Positions 1 through 4,954 are shown, numbered from the stretch's first letter. The stretch is DNA of 5,035 bases from Deltaproteobacteria bacterium (GCA_019312685.1 JAFDCR010000036.1:1-5035); one strand, 5' to 3'. Notes: generated by a model not told the origin, from the letters alone. Numbers and translations are program-made.

Positions 1-346
1 CATAGAGGCGGATCTCCACATTATGATCGGCAGCCATCTGGTCTATCTGCCCTATGAGCCCGACATTAAAACCCATAATGAGTCTGCTGCCGGTTTCAGC
101 CATGAAAATATCCGATTTACTGATTGGGCCGACTCCTGAACTGATGATGCCAACCTCTACGTCAGGCAGATTTATGACATTGATTGCATTGATAATTGCT
201 TCAGCACAGCCGGAAGTATCGCATTTAAGAACAATTTCCAGTTTTTTCTTTTCAGCTGTACCGGCAGAAATCCTCTCCTGCTGTTCCGCCTTAACTTTTC
301 CGTGCCGGCCCTTCTTTTTTTTATGGTGACGCTTCCCGCTGCTCAT
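1..346 (-). CDS. Standalone IF-2 domain III-like protein, 3' end outside window
   Basis: This gene begins at an ATG and runs off the left edge; 115 full codons are visible. The first 35 residues are very basic (HHKKKKGRHGK near residues 7-17). From about residue 36 the sequence matches domain III of translation initiation factor IF-2: the strand LEIVLKCDTSGCAEAI corresponds to the family's VLKADVQGSVEAI, followed by SSGVGPISKSDIFMA (69-83), an IMGFNV strand (90-95) and VEIRLY (110-115). In IF-2 this domain lies after the GTPase and EF-Tu-like domains. Neither precedes it here: an in-frame TAG lies ten codons upstream and the next gene encodes a different protein. An AGGGG lies about 10 bases before the ATG, and no other start codon exists between that stop and the ATG. 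It may bind ribosome or RNA, but that is inference. Whether IF-2 domain IV follows cannot be seen. Confidence 0.8.
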   Translation of the reverse strand, partial: MSSGKRHHKKKKGRHGKVKAEQQERISAGTAEKKKLEIVLKCDTSGCAEAIINAINVINLPDVEVGIISSGVGPISKSDIFMAETGSRLIMGFNVGLIGQIDQMAADHNVEIRLY

Positions 347-422
347 TCCGGACCAACCCCTGCTATCAACAAATGTCTATTCTTTTTTAGTATTAAGGAA
401 CCAGACAATACTTCTCAAACCG

Positions 423-791
423 CTAAGCCGCTCTCCTGGTCATTTTCTTCAGCCTGTTGATCCGGCGGCTGATAATATTCACTCTCTTTTTATCGCCCTC
501 CTGCCGCACAGACTCTCTCTCAGTACGAAGCCTGCCAATTTCCTGCTTCATTTCTTTGACTGACATTTCTTTTGGGGGACCAGCTGTTTTTTTCTTCATT
601 TGCTTTGCCGGTGCCTCCTCCACAATGTCCCGGGCTTCCTTGAGAATCTCCAGCAGCTGATCCTTTTTCATCCCGGTCACACCGCTTATGCCTGGAATTT
701 CAGCCTTTGCTGCTTCACGAAGTTCGACAACAGTCATTTTGTCCAGGGGTTTTTCGTTCTGCTGTTCATCCATTTTAAGTTCTTCAGCCAT
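423..791 (-). CDS. Small basic protein with Rho N-terminal-like domain
   Basis: The protein has 122 residues. Residues 16-53 (LDKMTVVELREAAKAEI, then MKKDQLLEILKEA) match the Rho_N/SAP-like helical fold at the N-terminus of transcription terminator Rho, also found in many small bacterial proteins of unknown role. A charged linker rich in Lys and Pro follows (60-75). The C-terminal part (76-122) is a basic helical segment ending in RRINRLKKMTRRAA, which suggests nucleic-acid binding. There is no RNA-binding cold-shock domain and no ATPase domain, so it is not Rho itself. I chose the ATG at 791 because a perfect AGGAGG sits 7 bases upstream; an in-frame TTG eight codons earlier would place that site inside the gene. 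The IF-2 domain III-like gene follows after 76 bp and may be co-transcribed. Confidence 0.85.
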   Translation of the reverse strand: MAEELKMDEQQNEKPLDKMTVVELREAAKAEIPGISGVTGMKKDQLLEILKEARDIVEEAPAKQMKKKTAGPPKEMSVKEMKQEIGRLRTERESVRQEGDKKRVNIISRRINRLKKMTRRAA

Positions 792-798
792 TCGTTTT

Positions 799-804
799 CC
801 TCCT
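799..804 (-). promoter_or_regulatory. Shine-Dalgarno site that fixes the start of the Rho_N-like gene
   Basis: On the minus strand the sequence is AGGAGG, a full match to the anti-Shine-Dalgarno complement, 7 bases before the ATG at 791. It supports that ATG over the upstream in-frame TTG at 815. Confidence 0.85.
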
Positions 805-828
805 GTCTGTCTCAATTTAAATAAAACA

Positions 829-841
829 ACGGTTAAACCGT
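829..841. promoter_or_regulatory. Small palindrome in the AT-rich leader of the Rho_N-like gene (possible operator)
   Basis: ACGGTT and AACCGT are perfect inverted copies around one central A. The site lies 38 bases upstream of the ATG at 791. A weak promoter-like pair lies over it on the minus strand (TTGTTT at 860-865, TATACG at 839-844, spacer only 15), so a repressor bound here could block transcription. The arms are short and the promoter match is poor, so this is a candidate only. The rest of the 792-935 intergenic stretch is AT-rich and I see no gene or clear terminator in it. Confidence 0.25.
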
Positions 842-935
842 ATATGCTTCCGATGTATGAAACAATCTTTCTTTTATATTTATAAACAATTACGGTCAGT
901 GCAAAGTTATTTTTCAGGCCCGGCGGCTATATTCT

Positions 936-1346
936 CTACGCAGCAAGAAGCACAATGGCTCCAATGGCAAAGCAGAGGCCGACCATTTGTCTCAGATTGA
1001 GAGTTTCATGCAGAAAGAGGATTGCCAGTAATATGGTTATCAGCGGGTAAAGGGCCGTCAAACTCACAACAATGGAAATCTGCCCCCTGCTTGCAGCCGC
1101 ATAATAAAAAAGAGTGCCCAGTACACCGGTAATACCTGTTAACAGTGCAAACAAAATACCCATGGGCTGGGTTTGTGGTCTGAATCCGATCAGCGCCAGA
1201 GCCATGGCCCCCACAAACATTCCCCCCAGTACCTGATAGATTAATGCACTTTGCGGGTTGATATATTGCACAGCAAGCTTTGGGAAAAATCCCCAGAAAC
1301 CGAATGTTACCAAAGACAAAATTGTCCATAAAAACCAGCTTTCCAT
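936..1346 (-). CDS. Half-size EamA-family (DMT) membrane transporter
   Basis: The protein has 136 residues and is almost entirely hydrophobic, with about five membrane segments (roughly 4-22, 34-54, 62-84, 90-113 and 118-136). FWGFFPKLAVQYINPQSALIYQVLGG near the start and SLTALYPLITILLAILFLHETL near the end match one EamA domain of the drug/metabolite transporter superfamily. The ALYPLITILLA segment followed by the acidic HET motif is the domain's typical end. Classical EamA transporters are about 300 residues with two such domains; single-domain members probably act as dimers. The substrate is unknown. I chose the ATG at 1346 because GGGAG lies 6 bases upstream and the protein then starts at the first membrane helix. 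A longer frame from 1409 would add 21 polar residues and overlap the preceding gene. It follows the DUF2784 gene by 20 bp. Confidence 0.88.
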   Translation of the reverse strand: MESWFLWTILSLVTFGFWGFFPKLAVQYINPQSALIYQVLGGMFVGAMALALIGFRPQTQPMGILFALLTGITGVLGTLFYYAAASRGQISIVVSLTALYPLITILLAILFLHETLNLRQMVGLCFAIGAIVLLAA

Positions 1347-1366
1347 AAATGGCTCCCGAATTGATG

Positions 1367-1756
1367 TTATTCTCCCCGGCTGCTGCCGGCCTGTTTGATT
1401 TTTTGCCATAAAATCAGATAAACAGCGATATTCACCATTAATAGTGTCATGCCGAAACAGACCTTCATCTTTCTGGTCAGGGCTGCAGGATACAGAATAG
1501 GTACTATATAATGTTCAATAAAACCGGTTCTCTGGTCATAGACAGCACCTCCTCCTCTTTGCCGCAGCATGAATTCCAGGTGGGTTAACGGGCATATCCA
1601 GCCAAAGAACTCAATGGCCGCACCCCAGAGAACCGCAGGTATATGAAACCAGGCGACAGCGGACCTCCACAGAGCGAGAAATCCTCCCAGCACCACGAAC
1701 AGCACAAAAAAAACATGCAGCACTAAGACAAAATCTGCAAAAAAATAATAGAGCAA
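1367..1756 (-). CDS. DUF2784 family membrane protein
   Basis: The protein has 129 residues. The sequence matches DUF2784 throughout: an N-terminal helix FADFVLVLHVFFVLFVVLGG (6-25), the FHIPAVLWGAAIEFFGWICPLTHLE block (37-61), GFIEHYIVPILYPAAL (78-93), and a last helix near 101-117. The short polar region between the helices and the conserved GWICPLT and EHY motifs are the family's hallmarks. Three or four membrane segments are likely. The function is not known. The start is a TTG at 1754-1756 with a GAGAGGA just upstream at slightly short spacing. No ATG or GTG is available between the upstream stop and the first conserved helix, so TTG is the best choice. It lies between the ATP-grasp gene (66 bp before) and the EamA gene (20 bp after). 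Confidence 0.88.
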   Translation of the reverse strand: MLYYFFADFVLVLHVFFVLFVVLGGFLALWRSAVAWFHIPAVLWGAAIEFFGWICPLTHLEFMLRQRGGGAVYDQRTGFIEHYIVPILYPAALTRKMKVCFGMTLLMVNIAVYLILWQKIKQAGSSRGE

Positions 1757-1801
1757 TCTTCCTCTCTTCGACAGACCGAACTGATCATAGTCCTTGTATC
1801 A

Positions 1802-1818
1802 GTGAATAAATAATTCAC
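1802..1818. promoter_or_regulatory. Inverted repeat between the ATP-grasp and DUF2784 genes
   Basis: GTGAAT and ATTCAC form a perfect 6-bp inverted repeat around a 5-base AT-only centre. It lies just after the ATP-grasp stop codon and about 45 bases before the DUF2784 start. The stem is AT-rich and no T-run follows on the minus strand, so it is not a typical terminator. It could be an operator, an mRNA hairpin or chance. Confidence 0.2.
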
Positions 1819-1822
1819 GCTT

Positions 1823-2650
1823 TTAATCAAGAAGGGTTCCGGTTAGCAGTTTCTCGCGGATTATTTCCTTCAGGACCATGTTCTTCTTTTTCAGCGCCTC
1901 CCGGCCATACTGCATATTTGCTTCGATCAGATACCACTTTCCGTTACTCTGCAGCAGGTCGAGACCGACATCGTTAAAGTTGCATTTCCTGGCAAAATCA
2001 CTGGCAAGTTCCAAGGCATCTGCAGGAATGTCATCAAAATCAATAACCCCGCCCTGAAACAGATTCGCCCTAAAATCACCCTGCGGGATTTTGCGCCAGT
2101 AGGCAAGAATCGGCTGGTAATTAATCAGGATCACCCGCAGGTCTTTTTCATGCTCCAGAAATTCCTGAATATAGGCAAATTTCGTCATGTGAAGATATTT
2201 CTGCAGCTGGTCCGAACCACTTATTTTAAACACTCCTCTGCCTCGGGACGACGCCCTGGGAATCTTTGCAATAAAAGGAAAAGAAAATTCGTTTTCGATC
2301 CGGTCAAACTGTCTTTTCAGGTAGATTTTTGTCTTGGGATGCGGAATGTCGAGCATGTTGAAAAGGGTAGTCTGCTTCATCTTCTGGCCGGCATACAGAT
2401 AGGTTTCAACACTGGGAAAGATCTTTTTTCCTATGGTGGTAAAATATTGGGCGTAATTCAGGCTCGGATAAAAGATACACGCGGCGTTTAGCATTAGCCG
2501 CCTTTCCTCAGCAGTGTAATCATAGAAATTCGGTCTGACACCAAGGGTAAGTACCTCTGGGACTCCATTTAATCTGCTGCCTAAGGCTATATATTCCGGA
2601 AACTCTTTACCCATAGCGATCTCTGTGGGAACTTCACTTGCGACAGACAT
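1823..2650 (-). CDS. RimK-like ATP-grasp ligase
   Basis: The protein has 275 residues. The N-terminal third (about 15-110) is a pre-ATP-grasp region with no family I can name. The rest carries ATP-grasp motifs in order: FPFIAKIP with the nucleotide-binding Lys129, a glycine-rich SSRGRG loop (134-139), the adenine-pocket segment YIQEFLE (160-166), DLRV (170-173), DFRANLFQGG (192-201) with the Arg and Asn typical of RimK-type enzymes, GLDLL with Asp231, and the metal-binding YLIEANMQYG (Glu243, Asn245). Such enzymes use ATP to join a carboxylate to an amine, often adding Glu to a peptide, protein or cofactor; the substrate here is unknown. The gene overlaps the end of the TPM gene by 17 bp, which suggests translational coupling. 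The ATG at 2614 (MGKEFPEYIALG) is an equally possible start; both have weak ribosome-binding sites. Confidence 0.87.
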   Translation of the reverse strand: MSVASEVPTEIAMGKEFPEYIALGSRLNGVPEVLTLGVRPNFYDYTAEERRLMLNAACIFYPSLNYAQYFTTIGKKIFPSVETYLYAGQKMKQTTLFNMLDIPHPKTKIYLKRQFDRIENEFSFPFIAKIPRASSRGRGVFKISGSDQLQKYLHMTKFAYIQEFLEHEKDLRVILINYQPILAYWRKIPQGDFRANLFQGGVIDFDDIPADALELASDFARKCNFNDVGLDLLQSNGKWYLIEANMQYGREALKKKNMVLKEIIREKLLTGTLLD

Positions 2651-3305
2651 CAGGCCTGTGATCCCGGGGAATCACCTTCAGACGAGCGGCTTGCATTATT
2701 TCCGCCACCCCCTGCTCAATACCGTAAACAAACCTCTCCTGCTTAAAATGAGGTATCATGACCTCATTCAATACACGGTCGGAGATACCTTTCTCCAGAA
2801 ACCAGTCAAAAGCAGAGGCTGTCTCCAGGCGTATGCTTCCCTCCTGCATGGCAATAGTGAGCAGAATACCATTACCGAATCCTTCCTGGCCGATATCCCA
2901 GGCCTTGGCCGTTCTCTGGGATAATTCCTTAATAGTCTCTCCGGCCAGGCTTTGGATAATAAGCACCAGGACATGATGGCAGGTTTCTTTTTCATAGGCT
3001 TCCAGGGCAGCTGACATTCTGGATTCATCAGCCTGTGACAAAATCCCTGCATAATCAGTGATCCAACCGTCTCTGGCCAATGTTTCTGACGGTTTTTTCT
3101 TACATCCGGCCGCTGACAGCAGCAAAAACAACCCCAGCAGTAAAACAGTCGCAAACCGTATAATTGACCCCGGTTTTAAAATCTCCGCCTTATTGGGTAA
3201 CAATTGCAAACCCTTTCTCAATATAGGGAGCCATACCTGCATGGCCTGCCATATCATCTGCGATCCTGCCCCCTCCACCTCAACAGTTTCGTATACATTC
3301 ATCAT
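2634..3305 (-). CDS. TPM-domain lipoprotein
   Basis: The protein has 223 residues as called. A hydrophobic stretch at 51-67 ends in the lipobox LSAAGC (lipid-modified Cys68), followed by KKK. Residues about 80-208 form a TPM domain (PF04536): GWITDYAGILS, then the VLVLIIQSLAGE strand, AKAWDIGQEGFGNGILLTIA (133-152), SIRLETASAFDWFLEKGISDRVLNEVMIPHFKQ and the GIEQGVAEIM helix. TPM proteins are found on the outer face of bacterial membranes and in the Psb32/TLP18.3 photosystem proteins; some have weak phosphatase activity, but the general role is unsettled. The start is uncertain. ATG at 3305 or 3302 follows the sixA-like stop by 18 bp and has a GGA nearby, but places 67 residues before the lipid Cys. 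A TTG at 3203 with AAAGGG 7 bases upstream would give a normal-length signal peptide (MLPNKAEILKPGSIIRF, then hydrophobic). Confidence 0.85.
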   Translation of the reverse strand: MMNVYETVEVEGAGSQMIWQAMQVWLPILRKGLQLLPNKAEILKPGSIIRFATVLLLGLFLLLSAAGCKKKPSETLARDGWITDYAGILSQADESRMSAALEAYEKETCHHVLVLIIQSLAGETIKELSQRTAKAWDIGQEGFGNGILLTIAMQEGSIRLETASAFDWFLEKGISDRVLNEVMIPHFKQERFVYGIEQGVAEIMQAARLKVIPRDHRPDVCRK

Positions 3306-3323
3306 GCTTCCGGTCTGTTTCGC

Positions 3324-3785
3324 TTAATCAAACCTTGGATAAAGAGCCCAGCTGATAAACCATGATTCGGGCGCATCTTCTGTTTCCAGGCAGATAATTC
3401 CACTGTTCTGGAACCTGATTATCCGCTGATCGGGCGTTCCTGCAGTCAGGTAGGATACCAGTCTTTCCATGAAGGGGAGATGCCCGACCAACATGATGTT
3501 TTCATCATTGTCGAGCGTTGTGGCAAAGGCAGCCACATCATCCATTGGAGCAAGTCCGGCCCCCTTGGTAATTCCGTCTTCCGGCTCAAGAGCTCTCAAG
3601 AAGATTTCGGCGGTCTGCAGAGCCCTTTTCTTGCCGCTGTGGATAATGCGGGACACATGGATATTCTGAGCCGCAGCAATTGCAGCCACAGCCTCGGTTT
3701 CTTTAATGCCCTCCGGGGAAAGACTCCTGTTCGGATCCTCTTCCTTCGGTAGACTTACCCCGTGTTGAACTAAAAACAGTGCCAT
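3324..3785 (-). CDS. sixA: SixA-like phosphohistidine phosphatase (histidine phosphatase superfamily)
   Basis: The protein has 153 residues, the usual length of SixA. The N-terminal LFLVQHG (4-9) holds the catalytic His8. NRSLSPEGIKETEAVA (19-34) is the conserved turn after it, HSGKKRALQTAEIF (49-62) carries the second phosphate-binding Arg, and MLVGHLPFM (98-106) the second catalytic His102. E. coli SixA dephosphorylates histidine-containing phosphotransfer modules, so a role in phosphorelay or PTS control is plausible; no kinase is nearby to name a partner. The usual RHG triad reads QHG here, with Gln7 replacing the Arg. I recall this substitution in other SixA-like proteins, so it may not abolish activity. 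The ATG at 3785 has GGGAG 6 bases upstream. It is the first gene of the run that continues through TPM, ATP-grasp, DUF2784 and EamA. Confidence 0.88.
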   Translation of the reverse strand: MALFLVQHGVSLPKEEDPNRSLSPEGIKETEAVAAIAAAQNIHVSRIIHSGKKRALQTAEIFLRALEPEDGITKGAGLAPMDDVAAFATTLDNDENIMLVGHLPFMERLVSYLTAGTPDQRIIRFQNSGIICLETEDAPESWFISWALYPRFD

Positions 3786-3800
3786 GACATACTCCCATCA

Positions 3801-3848
3801 GAATTCAGAATTAAGATTAAAATTGAGATTGAGGTTAAGGTTGAAGAT
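3801..3848. repeat. Degenerate hexamer tandem repeat, about 8 units
   Basis: Reading in sixes from 3801 gives GAATTC, AGAATT, AAGATT, AAAATT, GAGATT, GAGGTT, AAGGTT and GAAGAT. The consensus is RARRTT, with six good units at 3807-3842. It ends only 15 bases from the start codon of the sixA-like gene, so length changes could affect that gene's leader. Confidence 0.75.
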
Positions 3849-3870
3849 AAAAAACTTTGTGCCTTTTAGT

Positions 3871-3898
3871 GTTCAGCTGTCAGCTATCGGCTTTCAGC
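3871..3898. repeat. Heptamer tandem repeat, 4 units
   Basis: The units are GTTCAGC, TGTCAGC, TATCGGC and TTTCAGC: two variable bases followed by TCAGC, with one mismatch in the third unit. Confidence 0.75.
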
Positions 3899-3937
3899 AT
3901 TTAAGTCCTCAGTCTTTTCCCCTTGTGTCAGTCCGTC

Positions 3938-4020
3938 AATCATTGGATTGTCTTGTTATCCAATAATCATCGTTTGTCTTGTTAAACGATAATCGTCGTC
4001 TGTTTTGTAAGACGACAACC
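3938..4020. repeat. Array of three tandem hairpin units with covarying 7-bp stems
   Basis: Three adjacent units each have an arm, a loop and the exact reverse complement of the arm, separated by a 4-base linker. Unit A (3942-3964): ATTGGAT, loop TGTCTTGTT, ATCCAAT. Unit B (3969-3990): ATCGTTT, loop GTCTTGTT, AAACGAT. Unit C (3995-4016): GTCGTCT, loop GTTTTGTA, AGACGAC. The linker AATC precedes each unit, and AACC follows the last. Loops and linkers are nearly constant. The stems differ at arm positions 1, 3, 5 and 6, with every change matched on the opposite arm. Units repeat at 26-27 bases. No T-run follows on either strand, so these are not ordinary terminators. The array lies between the yqaE-like and sixA-like genes, and either strand could form the structure. 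Confidence 0.85.
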
Positions 4021-4045
4021 CTTGACCCCTCGACTCCTTGAACCC
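4018..4045. repeat. Octamer tandem repeat, about 3.5 units
   Basis: The units are ACCCTTGA, CCCCTCGA, CTCCTTGA and a partial ACCC. It abuts the hairpin array, sharing its last three bases. Confidence 0.65.
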
Positions 4046-4050
4046 TGTTT

Positions 4051-4092
4051 TTTACTCCTCTCTCCTCACTCCTTACCCCTTACTACTCCTCA
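4051..4092. repeat. Pyrimidine-rich heptamer tandem repeat, 6 units
   Basis: In sevens the units are TTTACTC, CTCTCTC, CTCACTC, CTTACCC, CTTACTA and CTCCTCA, with consensus CTYACTC. On the minus strand, the direction of transcription, it reads as repeated GAGTRAG and so contains several Shine-Dalgarno-like words that do not precede a gene. Confidence 0.7.
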
Positions 4093-4094
4093 AT

Positions 4095-4114
4095 GCCTCT
4101 GTCCCTCTGTGCCT
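4095..4114. repeat. Short octamer repeat, 2.5 units
   Basis: GCCTCTGT and CCCTCTGT are followed by a partial GCCT. It ends 6 bases from the stop codon of the yqaE-like gene. Confidence 0.5.
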
Positions 4115-4120
4115 TTACAT

Positions 4121-4288
4121 TCACTTCTCTTTCTTCTTTACAATAACCCAGAGTGCATGAATCATGCCCGGCACCACCCCGAGGATGGTAAGGAGAATAT
4201 TGATCCAGAAATGAAATCCCAGACCGACGGTGAGAAATACGGCCAGGGGCGGCAGAATGATTGCCAGCACAATACGCAGAATATCCAT
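4121..4288 (-). CDS. YqaE/Pmp3 (UPF0057) family small membrane protein
   Basis: The protein has 55 residues, the normal size of the family. It reads MDILRIVLAIILPPLAVFL at the start, with the conserved ILPPLAV motif in the first membrane helix (about 3-22). GLGFHFWINILLTILGVVPG (22-41) then matches the family's turn and second helix, and the tail HALWVIVKKKEK is basic. Relatives include yeast Pmp3 and plant RCI2, small membrane proteins linked to salt and cold stress and to membrane potential; the bacterial role is poorly known. The ATG has AGGAGGG 4 bases upstream, and this site overlaps the stop codon of the DUF2959 gene, so the two are probably translated together. A pyrimidine-rich repeat region follows its stop codon. 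Confidence 0.92.
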   Translation of the reverse strand: MDILRIVLAIILPPLAVFLTVGLGFHFWINILLTILGVVPGMIHALWVIVKKKEK

Positions 4289-4292
4289 TTTT

Positions 4293-4299
4293 CCCTCCT
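4293..4299 (-). promoter_or_regulatory. Shine-Dalgarno of the yqaE-like gene overlapping the upstream stop codon
   Basis: On the minus strand the TAG stop of the DUF2959 gene (4300-4298) shares its AG with AGGAGGG. A ribosome finishing the first gene sits on the initiation site of the second, which supports coupled translation. Confidence 0.8.
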
Positions 4300-4954
4300 A
4301 TTCTTCAAGCATTGTCTTGATAAAAGAATTTGCCTCGCCAATGGATTTTTCCATCTCCTCAATAAGTTCAGCTATATCTGACTCAACCGCGACGAGTTCA
4401 TTCTGCAGGGAAGCAATTGCCTGGGCATTCAGGTTGTGCTTCAGATAGAGGACCTGGTCCCGCAATGCATTTAAAACAGGGGCGATCTTCGCTTCAGCCT
4501 TTCGCATGGCCGTGATCAGCTTCTCATACTGACGTCTGGTCTGGGCCAGTTTCCGTTCACTGTCCCGCCGCAGTGATGCACTGCTGTACTGGCCCAGCTC
4601 GGCCTCCCACTCGGCAAACAGGGCCTCAGAAACATCCTCAACCGCGTCAATCCTGTCTTTCACCTTTCCGGCCTTGGCCTCGCTCTTATCATACTCGGCC
4701 TGCAAAGTCTTGTATTTATCTTCCAGCTTTCCGCCCTTGAAATTCAATACCGTACTGAACTGCTCAAGGGCTGACTGGAACTGCTCCTTGGCATCCTCCT
4801 GGCTGTCACGCGCCTCCTCGACACGGTCGACCATAATATCACGTTTATGGACACCAAACTTCTCCATGGTATCGTAATATACCTTCTGACAGCCCCCAGT
4901 AAGAAAAAACATGAATAAGGCCGGGAAAACACCAATCAGCAATTTGCATTTCAT
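4298..4954 (-). CDS. DUF2959 coiled-coil lipoprotein
   Basis: The protein has 218 residues. A signal peptide (KCKLLIGVFPALFMFFLTGGC) ends in the lipobox LTGGC, giving lipid-modified Cys22. The rest is highly charged and helical, with likely coiled coils at about 42-110 and 130-205. The DUF2959 hallmarks are clear: YYDTMEKFGVHKRDIMVDRV (26-45), EARDSQEDAKEQFQSALEQF (47-66), RIDAVEDVSEALFAEWEAEL (101-120), SLRRDSERKLAQTRRQY (127-143) and QVLYLKHNLNAQAIASL (167-183). With no sorting information, outer-membrane anchoring facing the periplasm is the default guess. The function is unknown. The ATG at 4954 has AGAGGA 6 bases upstream. It heads a two-gene unit with the yqaE-like gene, and its start region is enclosed by an inverted repeat. 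Confidence 0.92.
   Translation of the reverse strand: MKCKLLIGVFPALFMFFLTGGCQKVYYDTMEKFGVHKRDIMVDRVEEARDSQEDAKEQFQSALEQFSTVLNFKGGKLEDKYKTLQAEYDKSEAKAGKVKDRIDAVEDVSEALFAEWEAELGQYSSASLRRDSERKLAQTRRQYEKLITAMRKAEAKIAPVLNALRDQVLYLKHNLNAQAIASLQNELVAVESDIAELIEEMEKSIGEANSFIKTMLEE

Larger units (their letters stand above)
3786..4120. other. 335-bp gene-free region made of short tandem repeats
   Basis: No coding region is supported here. Nearly the whole stretch is a patchwork of short degenerate tandem repeats with periods 6, 7, about 26, 8, 7 and 8, listed separately. The promoter of the sixA-like operon should lie in or near it, but I cannot pick a convincing one. I see no hairpin followed by a T-run to end the upstream yqaE-like transcript. 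Short-period degenerate repeats of this kind are known between genes in cyanobacteria (STRR elements), and I have the impression they also occur in deltaproteobacteria. Confidence 0.8.

Noticed and set aside
54..329. Plus-strand open frame of 91 codons
   Set aside because: It is the shadow of the IF-2 domain III-like gene on the minus strand, which has a clear family match.
384..413. Inverted repeat AGTATT/AATACT between the Rho_N-like and IF-2-like genes as a terminator
   Set aside because: The stem is short and AT-rich, the loop is 12 bases, and on the minus strand it is followed by A residues, not T; the plus strand carries no gene to terminate.
792..815. Longer version of the Rho_N-like protein from an upstream TTG
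   Set aside because: The added codons include the strong AGGAGG site that clearly serves the ATG at 791.
873..904. Minus-strand promoter with TTGCAC at 899-904 and TATAAA at 879-884 or 873-878
   Set aside because: The spacers are 14 or 20 bases, outside the usual range, and the area is simply AT-rich.
1347..1409. Longer version of the EamA protein with 21 extra polar residues
   Set aside because: It would overlap the DUF2784 gene, and a good GGGAG site precedes the ATG at 1346, where the first membrane helix begins.
3784..3966. Plus-strand open frame with alternating Leu/Arg/Lys (LRLKLRLRLRLK)
   Set aside because: The pattern is only the hexamer DNA repeat translated; there is no ribosome-binding site and no family match.
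3938..4020. The hairpin array as a CRISPR array, integron attC site or terminator
   Set aside because: There are no identical repeats with unique spacers and no cas genes. There are no attC core sites or integrase. No hairpin is followed by a T-run on either strand.
4162..4362. Minus-strand open frame of 66 codons
   Set aside because: It overlaps both the yqaE-like and DUF2959 genes in another frame and has no recognisable motif; the real gene here is the 55-residue frame at 4121-4288.
4022..4381. Plus-strand open frame of 119 codons
   Set aside because: It runs through the pyrimidine repeats and antisense across the yqaE-like gene, and its composition reflects those repeats.
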